The notes beneath the pieces were generated by a model, which was not told where the DNA came from, did not search any database, and saw only the letters and a list, made by a program, of their open reading frames with translations. DNA of 64,000 nt, taken from JACMQX01 sp044225675 (lineage in GTDB: Bacteria > Pseudomonadota > Gammaproteobacteria > Burkholderiales > Burkholderiaceae_C). Every line of letters starts with the position of its first letter. Within the stretch, counting starts at the first letter, position 1. Both the position numbers and the translations under genes were made by a program. Where the stretch lies: positions 124,001 to 188,000 of the forward strand of contig JBGAIH010000003.1 in the NCBI GenBank assembly GCA_044225675.1, read 5' to 3'. Shown here in pieces: positions 42,316 through 51,583 of this stretch.

Positions 42316-43326
42316 ATGCAAAAGCGTTACCTCTTGAAAAGCGTGGCCCTGGCGGCCCTGGCCGTGGCCTTCAGCGCGCCCTCGCTCGCCCAGAACTGGA
42401 AGCCGACGCGGCCGATCAACCTGATCGTGCCCTGGGCCGCTGGCGGCTCGACCGACCAGGTCACGCGCGTCACGGCCGCCGAGCTGGAAAAGGCGCTGGG
42501 CCAGACCATCGTGATCGTGAACCAGCCTGGCGCATCGGGCGCCATCGGCACCAAGAGCGCTCTGGACGCACCGAAGGACGGCTACACCTGGACCGCCGGC
42601 GCCGCGCAGGATCTGGGCACCTACCAGGCGCTCGGCTCACTCAACTCGAGCATCAAGGACTGGCACCTGTTCCTCAACGTCGCCAACATCCAGGTGATCG
42701 GCGTGAACCCGTCGCGGCCGTGGAAGAACGCCAAGGAACTGATCGACGACATGAAGGCCAAGCCGGGCCAGATCAGCGTGGCCACGGCCGGCGTGACCTC
42801 GGCTGCGCATGCCGCCATGGACCAGATCGTCAAGGCCACCGGCGTGAAGTACAAGGAAGTGTCCTATGACGGCGGCAACCCGGCCGTGGTGGCCACGGTG
42901 GCCGGCGAAGCCGACATGACCACCCAGCTCGCCGTCGAGCAGGCCGACATGATCCGGGGCAAGCGCCTGCGTCCGCTGGCGGCGGTGAGCGACAAGGCGC
43001 TGGAGCTCGAAGGCTTCGGCACCATCCCGCCCCTGTCGGCCACGCTGCCGGGCTTTACCGCACCGGCCAATTATTTCGGCATCTTCCTGCCCAAGGGCGT
43101 GCCGGATGAAGTCGTCAAGACGCTGGAGCGCCTCTGGGCCGATCAGGTCCTCAAGAGCGAGGCGCTCAAGAAGTACGCCACCAGCCGTGGCGCTCTGTTC
43201 AACCCGCTCGCGGGCGATGCAGCGCAGAAGGCGGTGTTCCCGGCGGTGCAGGCCAATGCCTGGAACCTGCACGCCAGCGGCAAGACCAAGGTGGCGCCCG
43301 ACACCGTCGGCATCCCCAAGCCCTGA
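42316..43326 (+). CDS. Tripartite tricarboxylate transporter substrate-binding protein (TctC/Bug)
   Basis: This is a periplasmic receptor of 336 residues. The signal MQKRYLLKSVALAALAVAFS is cleaved near SLAQN. The Bug motifs are WKPTRPINLIVPWAAGGSTDQ, GQTIVIVNQPGASGAIG and DMTTQLAVEQAD. Unlike the orphan at 3520-4533, it is encoded with the two membrane components TctB and TctA, so it is a dedicated receptor. The operon ends in two sugar-acid type enzymes, which suggests that the cargo is a sugar acid or a related carboxylate. Confidence 0.93.
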   Translation: MQKRYLLKSVALAALAVAFSAPSLAQNWKPTRPINLIVPWAAGGSTDQVTRVTAAELEKALGQTIVIVNQPGASGAIGTKSALDAPKDGYTWTAGAAQDLGTYQALGSLNSSIKDWHLFLNVANIQVIGVNPSRPWKNAKELIDDMKAKPGQISVATAGVTSAAHAAMDQIVKATGVKYKEVSYDGGNPAVVATVAGEADMTTQLAVEQADMIRGKRLRPLAAVSDKALELEGFGTIPPLSATLPGFTAPANYFGIFLPKGVPDEVVKTLERLWADQVLKSEALKKYATSRGALFNPLAGDAAQKAVFPAVQANAWNLHASGKTKVAPDTVGIPKP

Positions 43327-43332
43327 CGCGGG

Positions 43333-43884
43333 ATGGCAGTCGCTTCCCCGACGTCCGCGCCCCCCGGTGACGATGCGCCGGCCGCGCCGCGCTCCGACCT
43401 CAAGGACGCGGTGGGCTGGCTCGCGCTGGGCGTGGTCACCCTGATCGGTTCGCTCCGCATGGAGCGGCTGGAAGCCCAGAACATCAACCCGTACACGGTG
43501 CCCGGGCTGCTGCCCGGCCTGCTGGGCCTGGCGATGATCGTTCTGGGCGGCGTGCTCGCCCTGCGCAGCTGCCTGCGCGGCGCGCTCACCCAGCCCGTGC
43601 CACCGGCCGGCCCGGACCAGCGCGAAGAGCGCGTGCGCGTCGCGGTGGCCGTCGCACTGTGCATCGGCTACGGCGGCGTGCTGGTGGGCCATGGCATTCC
43701 GTTCTGGCTGGCCTCCACGATCTACGTCACCGCGTCGATCCTCGTCTTCCGGCGCATGAGCCGCGTGCCCGAGGAGCGTTCGCTCGGCGCGCGCGCCTTG
43801 GCCAATGCACTGATCATCGGCGTGTGTTCCTCCGTCGTCACCTGGCTCGTCTTCGAGCGGGTGTTCCTCGTCCGTCTGCCGTGA
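43333..43884 (+). CDS. Tripartite tricarboxylate transporter small membrane subunit TctB
   Basis: This 183-residue protein has four predicted transmembrane segments, with the TctB pattern NPYTVPGLLPGLLGLAMIVLG and the later YGGVLVGHGIPFWLAST. It begins 6 bp after the receptor gene. TctB is a poorly conserved accessory subunit of the sodium- or proton-coupled TTT importer; its position between TctC and TctA confirms the assignment. Confidence 0.9.
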   Translation: MAVASPTSAPPGDDAPAAPRSDLKDAVGWLALGVVTLIGSLRMERLEAQNINPYTVPGLLPGLLGLAMIVLGGVLALRSCLRGALTQPVPPAGPDQREERVRVAVAVALCIGYGGVLVGHGIPFWLASTIYVTASILVFRRMSRVPEERSLGARALANALIIGVCSSVVTWLVFERVFLVRLP

Positions 43885-43955
43885 GCCTGCCGCCAGCCGG
43901 CCCGGAAGGCCGCTGGCGCAGGTCCGCGCGATCCCAACTCTGACTGTCTTTCACC

Positions 43956-45500
43956 ATGTTGCAAGGCCTGCAAGACCTCGGCGCCGCCTACTGGAGCTTC
44001 ATGAACCCGATGACCCTGCTGTACGGGCTGGGCGGGGCGTTCGTGGGCATTGTGATGGGGATTCTTCCCGGCCTGTCGGCCACGCTGGCGATCGCCTTGC
44101 TGACGACGCTGACCATCAAGCTGCAGGCCAATGACGCGATCCTGGTGCTGATCTGCTCGTACGTGGGCGCGCTCTACGGCGGCTCGCGCACGGCGATTCT
44201 GCTGAACATTCCGGGCACGGCCGCCAACGCGGCCTCCTGTGCCGACGGTTATGCGCTCGCCATGCAGGGGCAGGCGGGCCGGGCGATCGGCATCGCCACG
44301 TCCGGTGCCTTCGTCAGCACGCTCATCGGTGTGGTGTGCCTGGCGCTGTTCACGCCGCTGCTGGCCGAAGTGGCGCTGCAGTTCGGCGCCTTCGAATTCT
44401 TCTGGCTCACGCTGTTCGGCGTGACCATGTCGGGCAGCATCGTCGGCGGCGACGCGCTCAAGGGCTGGCTCATGGGCCTGCTGGGCCTGCTCGTGGCACA
44501 GGTCGGGCAGGAGAGCCTCTATGCCTACAACCGCTTCACCTTCGACTGGGACGAGCTGGCGGGCGGCATCTCGCTGATCCCCGCGCTGGTCGGCGCCTTC
44601 GGCCTGGCCGAGGTGCTGACCACGCTGTCGGACCCCGTCGAGCGCAAGATCGCCGAGCTCAAGGACTCGGTGCTGCCGCGCTGGAAGGAGATCATCCAGT
44701 ACAAGTGGACGGTGTTCCGCTCGGGCATCATCGGTGTGCTCACCGGCTTGCTGCCGGGTGTTGGCGAGGATGCCGGCGCGTGGATGTCGTATGCCGCCGC
44801 CAAGTCGCTGAGCAAGGAGCCCGAGAAGTTCGGCAAGGGCTCGATCGACGGACTCATGGCCGCCGAAACCGGCGACATGTCGTCGATCCCGGGGCACATC
44901 ATTCCCTCGCTCGCGCTCGGCATTCCCGGCTCTGCGCCGTCGGCCGTGCTGATGGCCGCCATGATCATCCACGGCGTGCAGCCCGGGCCGATGCTGATGA
45001 TCCAGAACCCGCACTTCATCTACCACGTGGTGGCGATGACCACGCTAGCGTCGGTGGCGATCCTGCTGTTCGGCCTGTTCGGCGTGCGGCCCCTGCTGCA
45101 GGTGCTGCGGGTGCGCCGACACATCCTGATGCCGATCGTGTTCCTGCTGTGCACCGTGGGCGCCTTCGCCACGGCCTCGCGCCTGTTCGACGTGTACGCC
45201 ATGATCGCCATCGGCGTCGGCGCCTTCTTCCTGCGCAAGCGTGGCTACGAGATGGCGCCCTTCGTGCTGGGGCTGGTGCTCGGCCCGCTGCTCGACAAGA
45301 GCCTGCGCCGCGGCCTGGTGCTGTCGGACGGCAGCATGCTGCCTTTCTTCACGCGGCCCATCGCGGCGCTGTTTGCGGCCGTGACGATCTTCACCATCCT
45401 GATGTACGTGCCTGGCTTCAATCGTGCGGTCAAGCGCGGTGTGGGGGCGGTCACGGGGGCGGTGCGCGGCCTGTTCGTGCGTCGCGCGCGGCACCCGTGA
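43956..45500 (+). CDS. Tripartite tricarboxylate transporter large membrane subunit TctA
   Basis: This 514-residue, highly hydrophobic permease has the TctA hallmarks GAFVGIVMGILPGLSATLAIALL and YGGSRTAILLNIPGTAANAAS, and further on GLLPGVGEDAGAWMSYAAAK and IPGHIIPSLALGIPGSAPSA. These two PGL/PG-repeat regions form the internal repeat of the family. The number of helices fits about 12. It is the conducting subunit of this importer. Confidence 0.95.
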   Translation: MLQGLQDLGAAYWSFMNPMTLLYGLGGAFVGIVMGILPGLSATLAIALLTTLTIKLQANDAILVLICSYVGALYGGSRTAILLNIPGTAANAASCADGYALAMQGQAGRAIGIATSGAFVSTLIGVVCLALFTPLLAEVALQFGAFEFFWLTLFGVTMSGSIVGGDALKGWLMGLLGLLVAQVGQESLYAYNRFTFDWDELAGGISLIPALVGAFGLAEVLTTLSDPVERKIAELKDSVLPRWKEIIQYKWTVFRSGIIGVLTGLLPGVGEDAGAWMSYAAAKSLSKEPEKFGKGSIDGLMAAETGDMSSIPGHIIPSLALGIPGSAPSAVLMAAMIIHGVQPGPMLMIQNPHFIYHVVAMTTLASVAILLFGLFGVRPLLQVLRVRRHILMPIVFLLCTVGAFATASRLFDVYAMIAIGVGAFFLRKRGYEMAPFVLGLVLGPLLDKSLRRGLVLSDGSMLPFFTRPIAALFAAVTIFTILMYVPGFNRAVKRGVGAVTGAVRGLFVRRARHP

Positions 45501-45531
45501 CCTCACGCGACCTCGCCACCCCTGAGTTTCG

Positions 45532-46422
45532 ATGCGCCTGTCCGACATGCCGACTCCGCCCCTGAAGATCGCCTTGTGCAACGAGGTGCTGCACCCCGGC
45601 CTGGACTTTGCCGGCCAGTGCCGCACGGCAGCCGCGCTCGGCTACGACGGCCTGGAGCTTGCGCCCTTCACGCTGGCCGAGGACCCGATGTCGCTGACCG
45701 ATGCGCAGGCGCAGGCCTTCGCGCGCACCGCGCAGGACCATGGCGTGCCCATCGTGGGCCTGCACTGGCTGCTGGTCGCGCCCGCCGGCCTGTCGCTCGT
45801 GAGTGCGGACGGGGCGCAGCGCCGGCGCACGACCGACGTGATGTGCCGGCTCGTGGAGCTCTGCAGCCTGATGGGCGGCAGCTATCTCGTGCATGGTTCT
45901 CCGAAGCAGCGCTCGGTGCCGCCCGGCGAGGACCGCCAGACGGCCCTGGACCGGGCTCGCGATTGCCTGGCCGAGGCGGCGCGCACCGCGCAGGCCGCTG
46001 GCGTGACCTACTGCATCGAGCCGCTGTCGCGGCGCGAGACCGACGTGATCAACACCGTGGCCGAGGCGGCGCAGCTGGTCGACGAGATCGCCTCGCCGGC
46101 CTTCAAGACCATGATCGACTGCAGCGCCGCCGGCCAGACCGAGGCGCTGCCGGTGCACGAGCTGATGGCGCAGTGGATGCCCACGGGACGCATCGGCCAC
46201 GTGCAGGTGAACGACCCGAACCGGCGCGGGCCGGGGCAGGGCCCGCTCGCCTTCGCGCCGATCCTGCGCACGCTGCGCCGGATGCAGGCCGAGGGCCACT
46301 ACCGCGGCCTGATCGCGGTCGAGCCGTTCGACTACGTGCCCGACGGCATGGGATCGGCGGCCTGGTCGATCGGCTATCTGCGCGGTGTGCTTCAATCGGT
46401 CGACGCCGCGACTCCTTCCTGA
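45532..46422 (+). CDS. Sugar phosphate isomerase/epimerase-like TIM-barrel protein
   Basis: This 296-residue protein matches the xylose isomerase-like AP-endonuclease 2 fold: start LKIALCNEVL, YDGLELAPF, catalytic-type E in YCIEPLSRRETDV, D in KTMIDCSAAGQ, H in GHVQVNDPNRRGPG and the last E in IAVEPFDYVPDG. These are the usual four metal-binding acidic and histidine positions. The likely role is isomerising a sugar acid or keto sugar brought in by the TTT importer. It may start at 45532 or at the ATG at 45547, which lacks the first five residues. It is 31 bp after tctA. Confidence 0.83.
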   Translation: MRLSDMPTPPLKIALCNEVLHPGLDFAGQCRTAAALGYDGLELAPFTLAEDPMSLTDAQAQAFARTAQDHGVPIVGLHWLLVAPAGLSLVSADGAQRRRTTDVMCRLVELCSLMGGSYLVHGSPKQRSVPPGEDRQTALDRARDCLAEAARTAQAAGVTYCIEPLSRRETDVINTVAEAAQLVDEIASPAFKTMIDCSAAGQTEALPVHELMAQWMPTGRIGHVQVNDPNRRGPGQGPLAFAPILRTLRRMQAEGHYRGLIAVEPFDYVPDGMGSAAWSIGYLRGVLQSVDAATPS

Positions 46423-46438
46423 ATTTTCCTGATCCGAC

Positions 46439-47884
46439 ATGACACCGGCTCCCCAATTTGCGATCCGCGAGATCGAAGTCTATGAACGCCCCGTCAAGCT
46501 GCGCATGCCGTTTCGCTTCGGCGTGGTGACCCTGCGCGAGTGCCCGCAGGCCTTCGTGCGGGCCCGCATCGAGCTGCTGGATGGCAGCGGCGCCACCGGG
46601 GCCGCCGGAGCGGGCGGTCGCTGGGCCTGGGGCGCGGCCGCCGAGCTGATGGCGCCCAAGTGGTTCGACAAGAACCTGGCGCTGAGCAACGAGGACAACT
46701 TCAACCAGCTGCGCGACGTGATCCGCCTTGCGCGCGACGCCTACCTGAGCGAGCGGACCGGCGCGACGGCCTTTGGCCATTTCGCCCGGCACCACGAGGC
46801 TCACCGCGTCGCTGCAGCAGGGCTGGGCTTCAATCCGCTGCTGGCCAGCTACGGCCCGGCGCTGCTGGACCGGGCCGTGCTCGATGCGCTGTGCCGCGCG
46901 CTCGGTCTGTCGTTCTACCGCGTCATGCAGAACAACCTGGCCGGCATGGCCGGAGGGCGCGGCGCGGCCGAGGGCCTGGAGATCGGCCGCTTTCTGTCGG
47001 CGTGCAAGCCTGCGACCCGCATCGAGGCGCGGCATACCGTGGGGCTGGTGGATGCCATCACCCGCGCCGACGTGACCGAACCGGTGAACGATGGACTGCC
47101 CGAGACCTTCGAGCAGGTCGTGCAGGTCTACGGCCACCGCTATTTCAAGCTCAAGGTGGGCGGCAACGTGAAGGCGGACGTGGAGCGGCTGACGGCCATC
47201 GCGTCCGTTCTCGATACCTTGACGCAGCCGTACTTTCTGTCGCTTGACGGCAACGAACAGTACGAGGATGCGCAGGGCGTGGCCGAGCTGCTGTCGGCCA
47301 TGCGCGCCGCTCCGGCCCTGCAGCGCCTCTGCGACTCGATCCTGTTCATCGAGCAGCCGATCAACCGCAAGCATGCGCTCGACGTGGACCTCAAGGCGGT
47401 CGACCTGGGCAAGCCGGTCATCATCGACGAGTCCGATGGCGAGCTCGATACCTTCCGGCTCGCGCGCGACAAGGGCTATGCGGGCGTGTCGTCCAAGACC
47501 TGCAAGGGCTTCTACAAGAGCGTGCTCAATGCCGCTCGCTGCGCGCGCTGGAATGCCGACGAAGGCAGCAAGCGCTACTTCATGTCGGCAGAAGACCTGA
47601 CCACGCAGGCCGGCCTGTCGGTGCAGCAGGATCTGGCGCTCGTGAACCTGCTGGGCATCACGCACGTGGAGCGCAACGGCCACCACTACGTCAACGGCAT
47701 GGCCGCTCTGCCGGCATCCGAGCAGATCGCGTTTCTCGACGCCCACCCGGACGTGTACGAGCGCTCGCACGGCGCCGTGCGGCTGAAGATCCAGGCCGGC
47801 CGCATCGACATCGGCTCGCTGGCGTGCGAAGGCTTCGCCAGCGGCGCGATGCCGAATTTTGCGGCGATGAACCGCGTGTCCTGA
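46439..47884 (+). CDS. Enolase-superfamily enzyme (mandelate racemase/muconate lactonising-like)
   Basis: This 481-residue protein has an N-terminal capping domain (IREIEVYERPVKLRMPFRFGVV) and a C-terminal barrel with FKLKVGGN (K-x-K catalytic lysines) and metal ligands DGNEQY, LFIEQPINR and IIDESDGEL. It is longer than most family members (about 380), with extra sequence near 45-110 and in the C-terminal 60 residues. The substrate should be a carboxylate whose alpha proton is abstracted, probably a sugar acid. It closes the TTT operon, 16 bp after the TIM-barrel gene, so uptake and catabolism are encoded together. Confidence 0.85.
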   Translation: MTPAPQFAIREIEVYERPVKLRMPFRFGVVTLRECPQAFVRARIELLDGSGATGAAGAGGRWAWGAAAELMAPKWFDKNLALSNEDNFNQLRDVIRLARDAYLSERTGATAFGHFARHHEAHRVAAAGLGFNPLLASYGPALLDRAVLDALCRALGLSFYRVMQNNLAGMAGGRGAAEGLEIGRFLSACKPATRIEARHTVGLVDAITRADVTEPVNDGLPETFEQVVQVYGHRYFKLKVGGNVKADVERLTAIASVLDTLTQPYFLSLDGNEQYEDAQGVAELLSAMRAAPALQRLCDSILFIEQPINRKHALDVDLKAVDLGKPVIIDESDGELDTFRLARDKGYAGVSSKTCKGFYKSVLNAARCARWNADEGSKRYFMSAEDLTTQAGLSVQQDLALVNLLGITHVERNGHHYVNGMAALPASEQIAFLDAHPDVYERSHGAVRLKIQAGRIDIGSLACEGFASGAMPNFAAMNRVS

Positions 47885-47911
47885 GCCGGCCCGCAACGGC
47901 AGACGCCGCCG

Positions 47912-48211
47912 TCAGGAAGGCGCGTCCGTCTCGCCCAGCATGTCGCGCGCGCCCGACAGTCGGCGGTAGAACTCGCTGTTGAGGATGCGCAGCATCGCGC
48001 CCAGGTGGCTGCGGTCCAGGTCGAACATCGGCTCGCTGGGCGGCGGCGCCGGGTCGACCAGCGTCTCCAGCAGATCCAGGGCCATCTGCACGTCGGCGAT
48101 GGCATCGAACTGGTCGTGCATGTCGGCGACGAAGTCGTCGGGAAGGTCGGGCAGGGGCAACGAGGCCGTTTCAGGGGCGGCTGCTTGATGCATGCATGCA
48201 GTACGCGTCAT
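47912..48211 (-). CDS. Small hypothetical protein
   Basis: This 99-residue, acidic protein of unknown family contains a helical segment DFVADMHDQFDAIADVQMAL and later HLGAMLRILNSEFYRRLSGA, and no membrane helix. I chose the ATG at 48211 because GGGAG lies 5 bp upstream; a start 24 bp earlier is possible. It is divergent from the glutathione S-transferase gene (140-bp gap) and convergent with the enolase-type gene. Confidence 0.6.
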   Translation of the reverse strand: MTRTACMHQAAAPETASLPLPDLPDDFVADMHDQFDAIADVQMALDLLETLVDPAPPPSEPMFDLDRSHLGAMLRILNSEFYRRLSGARDMLGETDAPS

Positions 48212-48351
48212 GGGAACTCCCTTTCTGAAGTTCAATCACCGATAGGATCACCGCGCGTACAGCTATGGCGGCACGAGTTTGGAGACAACTGTAGCATCCT
48301 GAAGTTCCAAACACCAGTAACCAGATTCCGCTTCCCTTGACGGACCGACCC

Positions 48352-48984
48352 ATGAAACTCATCGGTATGCTCGACTCTCCCTATGTTCGGCGCGTCGCGG
48401 TGTCCCTGCAACTGTTGGGCCTGACTTTCGAACACCGGTCGCTTTCGGTTTTTCGCACCTACGAGGAATTCGGCCGCATCAACCCGGTCGTCAAGGCACC
48501 GACGATGGTATGCGACGACGGCACCGTGCTGATGGATTCGACGCTGATCCTGGAGTACGCGCACGCACTGGCCCGGCCGCGCAGCCTGCTGCCGGCCGAC
48601 CCGCAGGCCCTGGCGCGCGACCTGCGCGTCACCGGGCTGGCACTGGCGGCCTGCGAAAAGGCCGTCCAGATCGTCTACGAGCGTGGCCTGCGGCCACCCG
48701 AGAAGCTGCACCAGCCCTGGGTGGACCGGGTCACGGGCCAGCTGCTGGCGGCCTGCGCGGGGCTGGAGCGCGACCTGGCACAGCGTCCGCTGCCGGCGGA
48801 GCCGGAGGCGCTCACGCAGGGCGGCGTGGCCGCCGCCGTGGCGTGGCGCTTCATCCAGGCCATGCTGCCGGAGGTGGTGCCGGCGCGGGACCATCCCGTG
48901 CAGGCAGCCCTCTCGGCGCAGGCCGAAACCTGGCCGGCCTTTGCCCTGGCGCCGCATGGCGAGGGCGAGGTCAGGGTAAGGTGA
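48352..48984 (+). CDS. Glutathione S-transferase family protein
   Basis: This 210-residue protein has an N-terminal thioredoxin-like domain MKLIGMLDSPYVRRVAVSLQ, where S9-P-Y replaces the catalytic C/S region of GSTs, and the cis-proline motif VVKAPTMV followed by LMDSTLILEYAHAL. The all-helical C-terminal domain follows. Glutathione-dependent detoxification or isomerisation is expected but the substrate is unknown. The TTG at 48337 could add five residues. It starts away from the small hypothetical gene. Confidence 0.87.
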   Translation: MKLIGMLDSPYVRRVAVSLQLLGLTFEHRSLSVFRTYEEFGRINPVVKAPTMVCDDGTVLMDSTLILEYAHALARPRSLLPADPQALARDLRVTGLALAACEKAVQIVYERGLRPPEKLHQPWVDRVTGQLLAACAGLERDLAQRPLPAEPEALTQGGVAAAVAWRFIQAMLPEVVPARDHPVQAALSAQAETWPAFALAPHGEGEVRVR

Positions 48985-49030
48985 GGGCGAGCATCTGAGG
49001 CGTGCCTGACCTGAGACCTGCGAGGAATTC

Positions 49031-49570
49031 ATGCCATATTCATCCGTCCTGTCGTTCTGGTTCGAAGAGATCGCTCCCGCGCAATGGTGGAAGGTCGACC
49101 CGGCATTCGACCGCCTCGTGCGCGAGCGCTTCGGCGCGCTGCTGAAGCAGGCCCTGGCGGGTGAGCTGCATGCCTGGCGCCGTGAACCGGCGGGCCGGCT
49201 GGCCGAGGTGATCGTGCTCGACCAGTTCTCGCGCAACATCCATCGCGGCACGCCCCAGGCCTTCGCGGCCGATCCGGTGGCGCTGGTGCTGGCGCAGGAG
49301 GCGGTGGCGGCCGGCGCCGACCGCGCGCTGCCCGAGGAGCGCAGGGTGTTCCTGTACATGCCCTACATGCACAGCGAGTCGCGCGCGGTGCACGTGGTGG
49401 CCGAAGGGCTGTTCCGCGCCCTGGGGCGCGCCAACAGTCTCGACTTCGAACTGCGCCACAAGGCCATCATCGACCGTTTCGGCCGCTATCCTCACCGCAA
49501 TGCAATTCTCGGGCGGCCGTCCACCGGCGAGGAGCTGGCGTTTCTCGAACAGCCCGGATCGAGCTTCTGA
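49031..49570 (+). CDS. DUF924 family protein
   Basis: This 179-residue protein has the hallmarks of the DUF924 (TPR-like) family: VLSFWFEE, QWWKVDPAFDRLVRERFG, VIVLDQFSRNIHRGTPQAFA and RRVFLYMPYMHSESRAVH, ending in RYPHRNAILGRPSTGEELAFL. The function of the family is not established. A GAGGAATTC sequence serves as the ribosome site. It lies 46 bp after the GST gene and may share its transcript. Confidence 0.92.
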   Translation: MPYSSVLSFWFEEIAPAQWWKVDPAFDRLVRERFGALLKQALAGELHAWRREPAGRLAEVIVLDQFSRNIHRGTPQAFAADPVALVLAQEAVAAGADRALPEERRVFLYMPYMHSESRAVHVVAEGLFRALGRANSLDFELRHKAIIDRFGRYPHRNAILGRPSTGEELAFLEQPGSSF

Positions 49571-49695
49571 TCCGGCGCGTCATCCCGCGCTGGCCGCCTC
49601 TGCGTCAGCCGCCTGCGTGTCGATTCGGCGGCCCGGCGTTCGTTGTGGAGGAGGTGCGCCATGGAGGCGCCCATTGAAACCCGAAGGAGAGACCG

Positions 49696-50124
49696 ATGCG
49701 ATTCATGATTCTGGTGAAGGCCGACAGAAACAGCGAGGCCGGCGTGATGCCCACCGAGCAGCAACTCGCCGAGATGGGCCGTTACAACGAGGAGCTGGTC
49801 AAGGCTGGCGTGATGGAGGGCGGAGAAGGCCTGCATCCCAGCTCCAGGGGCGCGCGGGTGCGGTTTTCCGGCACGTCGCGCACCGTGATCGACGGACCGT
49901 TTGCCGAGACCAAGGAACTGGTCGCCGGCTTCTGGCTGTGGAAGTGCGCGTCCCTGCAGGAGGCGATCGACTGGGTCAAACGCTGCCCGAACCCGATGCT
50001 CGGCGAGTCGGAGGTGGAGATCCGCCAGGTGTTCGAAGCCGCCGACTTCGGCGAAGCCTTCACGCCCGAACTGCGCGCCCAGGAAGACCGTCTGCGCGAG
50101 GAACTGCAGGCGCGCAAGGGCTGA
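49696..50124 (+). CDS. YCII-related (DGPF-type) protein
   Basis: This 142-residue protein of the YciI/DGPF family starts MRFMILVKADRNSEAGVMPT and has the signature VIDGPFAETKELVAGFWLWK. The fold is a small alpha-beta barrel dimer whose biochemical role is unclear; relatives often sit near ECF sigma factors, but none is seen here. The ribosome site is GGAGAG before the ATG. It stands between the DUF924 and thioesterase genes. Confidence 0.9.
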   Translation: MRFMILVKADRNSEAGVMPTEQQLAEMGRYNEELVKAGVMEGGEGLHPSSRGARVRFSGTSRTVIDGPFAETKELVAGFWLWKCASLQEAIDWVKRCPNPMLGESEVEIRQVFEAADFGEAFTPELRAQEDRLREELQARKG

Positions 50125-50184
50125 ACTGCGCCACAATGCAGGCATGCGCCCCGGGGCGCCCAGCTTTCCTGGAGGAAACCGTCC

Positions 50185-50604
50185 GTGCCGGCCGTGCCTG
50201 ATATCGCCACCCTGCAGAAGATCGTCGATCCGCTGTTTCCCGGTCTCATGGGCGTGCGTCTGCTGGAGGCCGCGCCCGAGCGCATCGTGGCCGAGATGCC
50301 GGTTCGCGCCGACCTCTGCACGGCGGGTGGCATTCTTCATGGCGGGGCCTACATGGCCTTTGCCGACACGCTGGGCGCCGTGGGCACGGTGGTCAACCTG
50401 CCGCCGGGCCGGATGACCACGACCACCGACTCCAGCACCAAGTTCATCGCGGGCGCGAAGCTCGGCACGACGGTGCGGGGCGAGTCCGTGGCGCTGCACC
50501 GGGGCCGCACGACCATGGTGTGGCAGACCAGCATCTTCAACGAGGCCGGCAAGCTCTGCGCGGTGGTGACGCAGACCCAGCTCGTCATGGACGCGAGGGC
50601 CTGA
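50185..50604 (+). CDS. PaaI-type hotdog-fold thioesterase
   Basis: This 139-residue protein shows the hotdog signature LCTAGGILHGGAYMAFADTLGAVGT, which carries the catalytic-type HGG motif and acidic residue, and SSTKFIAGAKLGTTVRGESV. It should hydrolyse an acyl- or aryl-CoA thioester. The start is a GTG at 50185 preceded by GGAGGAAAC. The GNAT gene follows after 14 bp, so both are likely in one operon. Confidence 0.9.
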   Translation: MPAVPDIATLQKIVDPLFPGLMGVRLLEAAPERIVAEMPVRADLCTAGGILHGGAYMAFADTLGAVGTVVNLPPGRMTTTTDSSTKFIAGAKLGTTVRGESVALHRGRTTMVWQTSIFNEAGKLCAVVTQTQLVMDARA

Positions 50605-50618
50605 AGGCAGGCGCTGCG

Positions 50619-51074
50619 ATGGAGATCCGGCTGGACGACCTGCGCGGGCCCGAAATCCGCGCGCTGCTGGAAGAGCACCTTCGCAACATGCGCGAGATCT
50701 CGCCGCCCGAGAGCGTTCACGCGCTCGATCTGGCGGCGCTGCGGCGGCCCGAAATCAGCTTCTGGACGGTCTGGTCCGGCCCGGATCTGCTGGGCTGCGG
50801 CGCACTCAAGGCACTCGATGCGGGCCATGGCGAGATCAAGTCCATGCGCACGGCGGCAGCCCACCGGCGCCGCGGCGTGGCCCGTGCCGTATTGGCGCAC
50901 ATCGTGGCCGAGGCGCAGCGCCGCGGCCATGTTCGCCTGAGCCTGGAGACCGGCTCGCAGCCCGAGTTCGAGCCGGCGCGGCGGCTCTACGCGGACTTCG
51001 GCTTCGTCTGCACCGGCCCTTTCGGCGGGTACGTGGAAGATCCGAACAGCGTGTTCATGACGCGCCTGCTGTAG
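50619..51074 (+). CDS. GNAT family N-acetyltransferase
   Basis: This 151-residue protein has the acetyl-CoA binding motif A as IKSMRTAAAHRRRGVARAVLAHIV (R-x-x-G-x-G/A form), and motif B LYADFGFVCTGPFGGY. It begins MEIRLDDLRGPEIRALLEEHL, a common start for the PhnO/YjcF-like acyltransferases. The acceptor substrate is unknown. It is placed between the thioesterase and the YidB-like gene. Confidence 0.92.
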   Translation: MEIRLDDLRGPEIRALLEEHLRNMREISPPESVHALDLAALRRPEISFWTVWSGPDLLGCGALKALDAGHGEIKSMRTAAAHRRRGVARAVLAHIVAEAQRRGHVRLSLETGSQPEFEPARRLYADFGFVCTGPFGGYVEDPNSVFMTRLL

Positions 51075-51113
51075 GGCGTCGTCGTCCCTGATTTTTCAAC
51101 CAAGGAGATCCGC

Positions 51114-51524
51114 ATGGGTTTGTTCGATTCGATTGCCGGCCAGGTGCTGGGCCAGATGGGGCAGGGCGGCGGCGGTCAGGCCGGCATGATGGACGCCATT
51201 GGCGGCCTGCTCAACAACCCGCAGATCGGCGGGCTGCAGGGGCTGGTGCAGCTGTTCCAGGAGAAGGGGCTGGGCAACCTGATCGCCTCGTGGATCGGCA
51301 CGGGGCAGAACCTGCCGATCTCGGCCGAGCAGTTGCAGTCGGTGCTGGGCAGCGATCAGCTGCGCGCGATCGCGCAGCAGCTGGGCTTCTCGCCCGAGCA
51401 GGCGGCCTCGGGGCTGGCCGGACTGCTGCCCGAGGTGATCGACAAGCTGACGCCGGGCGGCCGCATCGAAGGCGGCGACGCGCTCGGCGGACTGCTGGGC
51501 ATGCTCAAGGGCGCGGGGCGCTGA
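51114..51524 (+). CDS. YidB family (DUF937) protein
   Basis: This 136-residue, glycine- and leucine-rich protein has the pattern MGLFDSIAGQVLGQM and LGSDQLRAIAQQLGFSPEQAASGLAGLLPEVIDKLTPGG, ending in a GGLLGMLKG tail. The YidB family function is unknown; the DUF937 C-terminus is typical. A strong AAGGAGA precedes the ATG. The gene is convergent with the purine cluster. Confidence 0.9.
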   Translation: MGLFDSIAGQVLGQMGQGGGGQAGMMDAIGGLLNNPQIGGLQGLVQLFQEKGLGNLIASWIGTGQNLPISAEQLQSVLGSDQLRAIAQQLGFSPEQAASGLAGLLPEVIDKLTPGGRIEGGDALGGLLGMLKGAGR

Positions 51525-51583
51525 GCTGCAAGGCGGCAACACGATGCGGCAGCACGATGCCGGGTGGGGTCGGGGCGGCCGGC

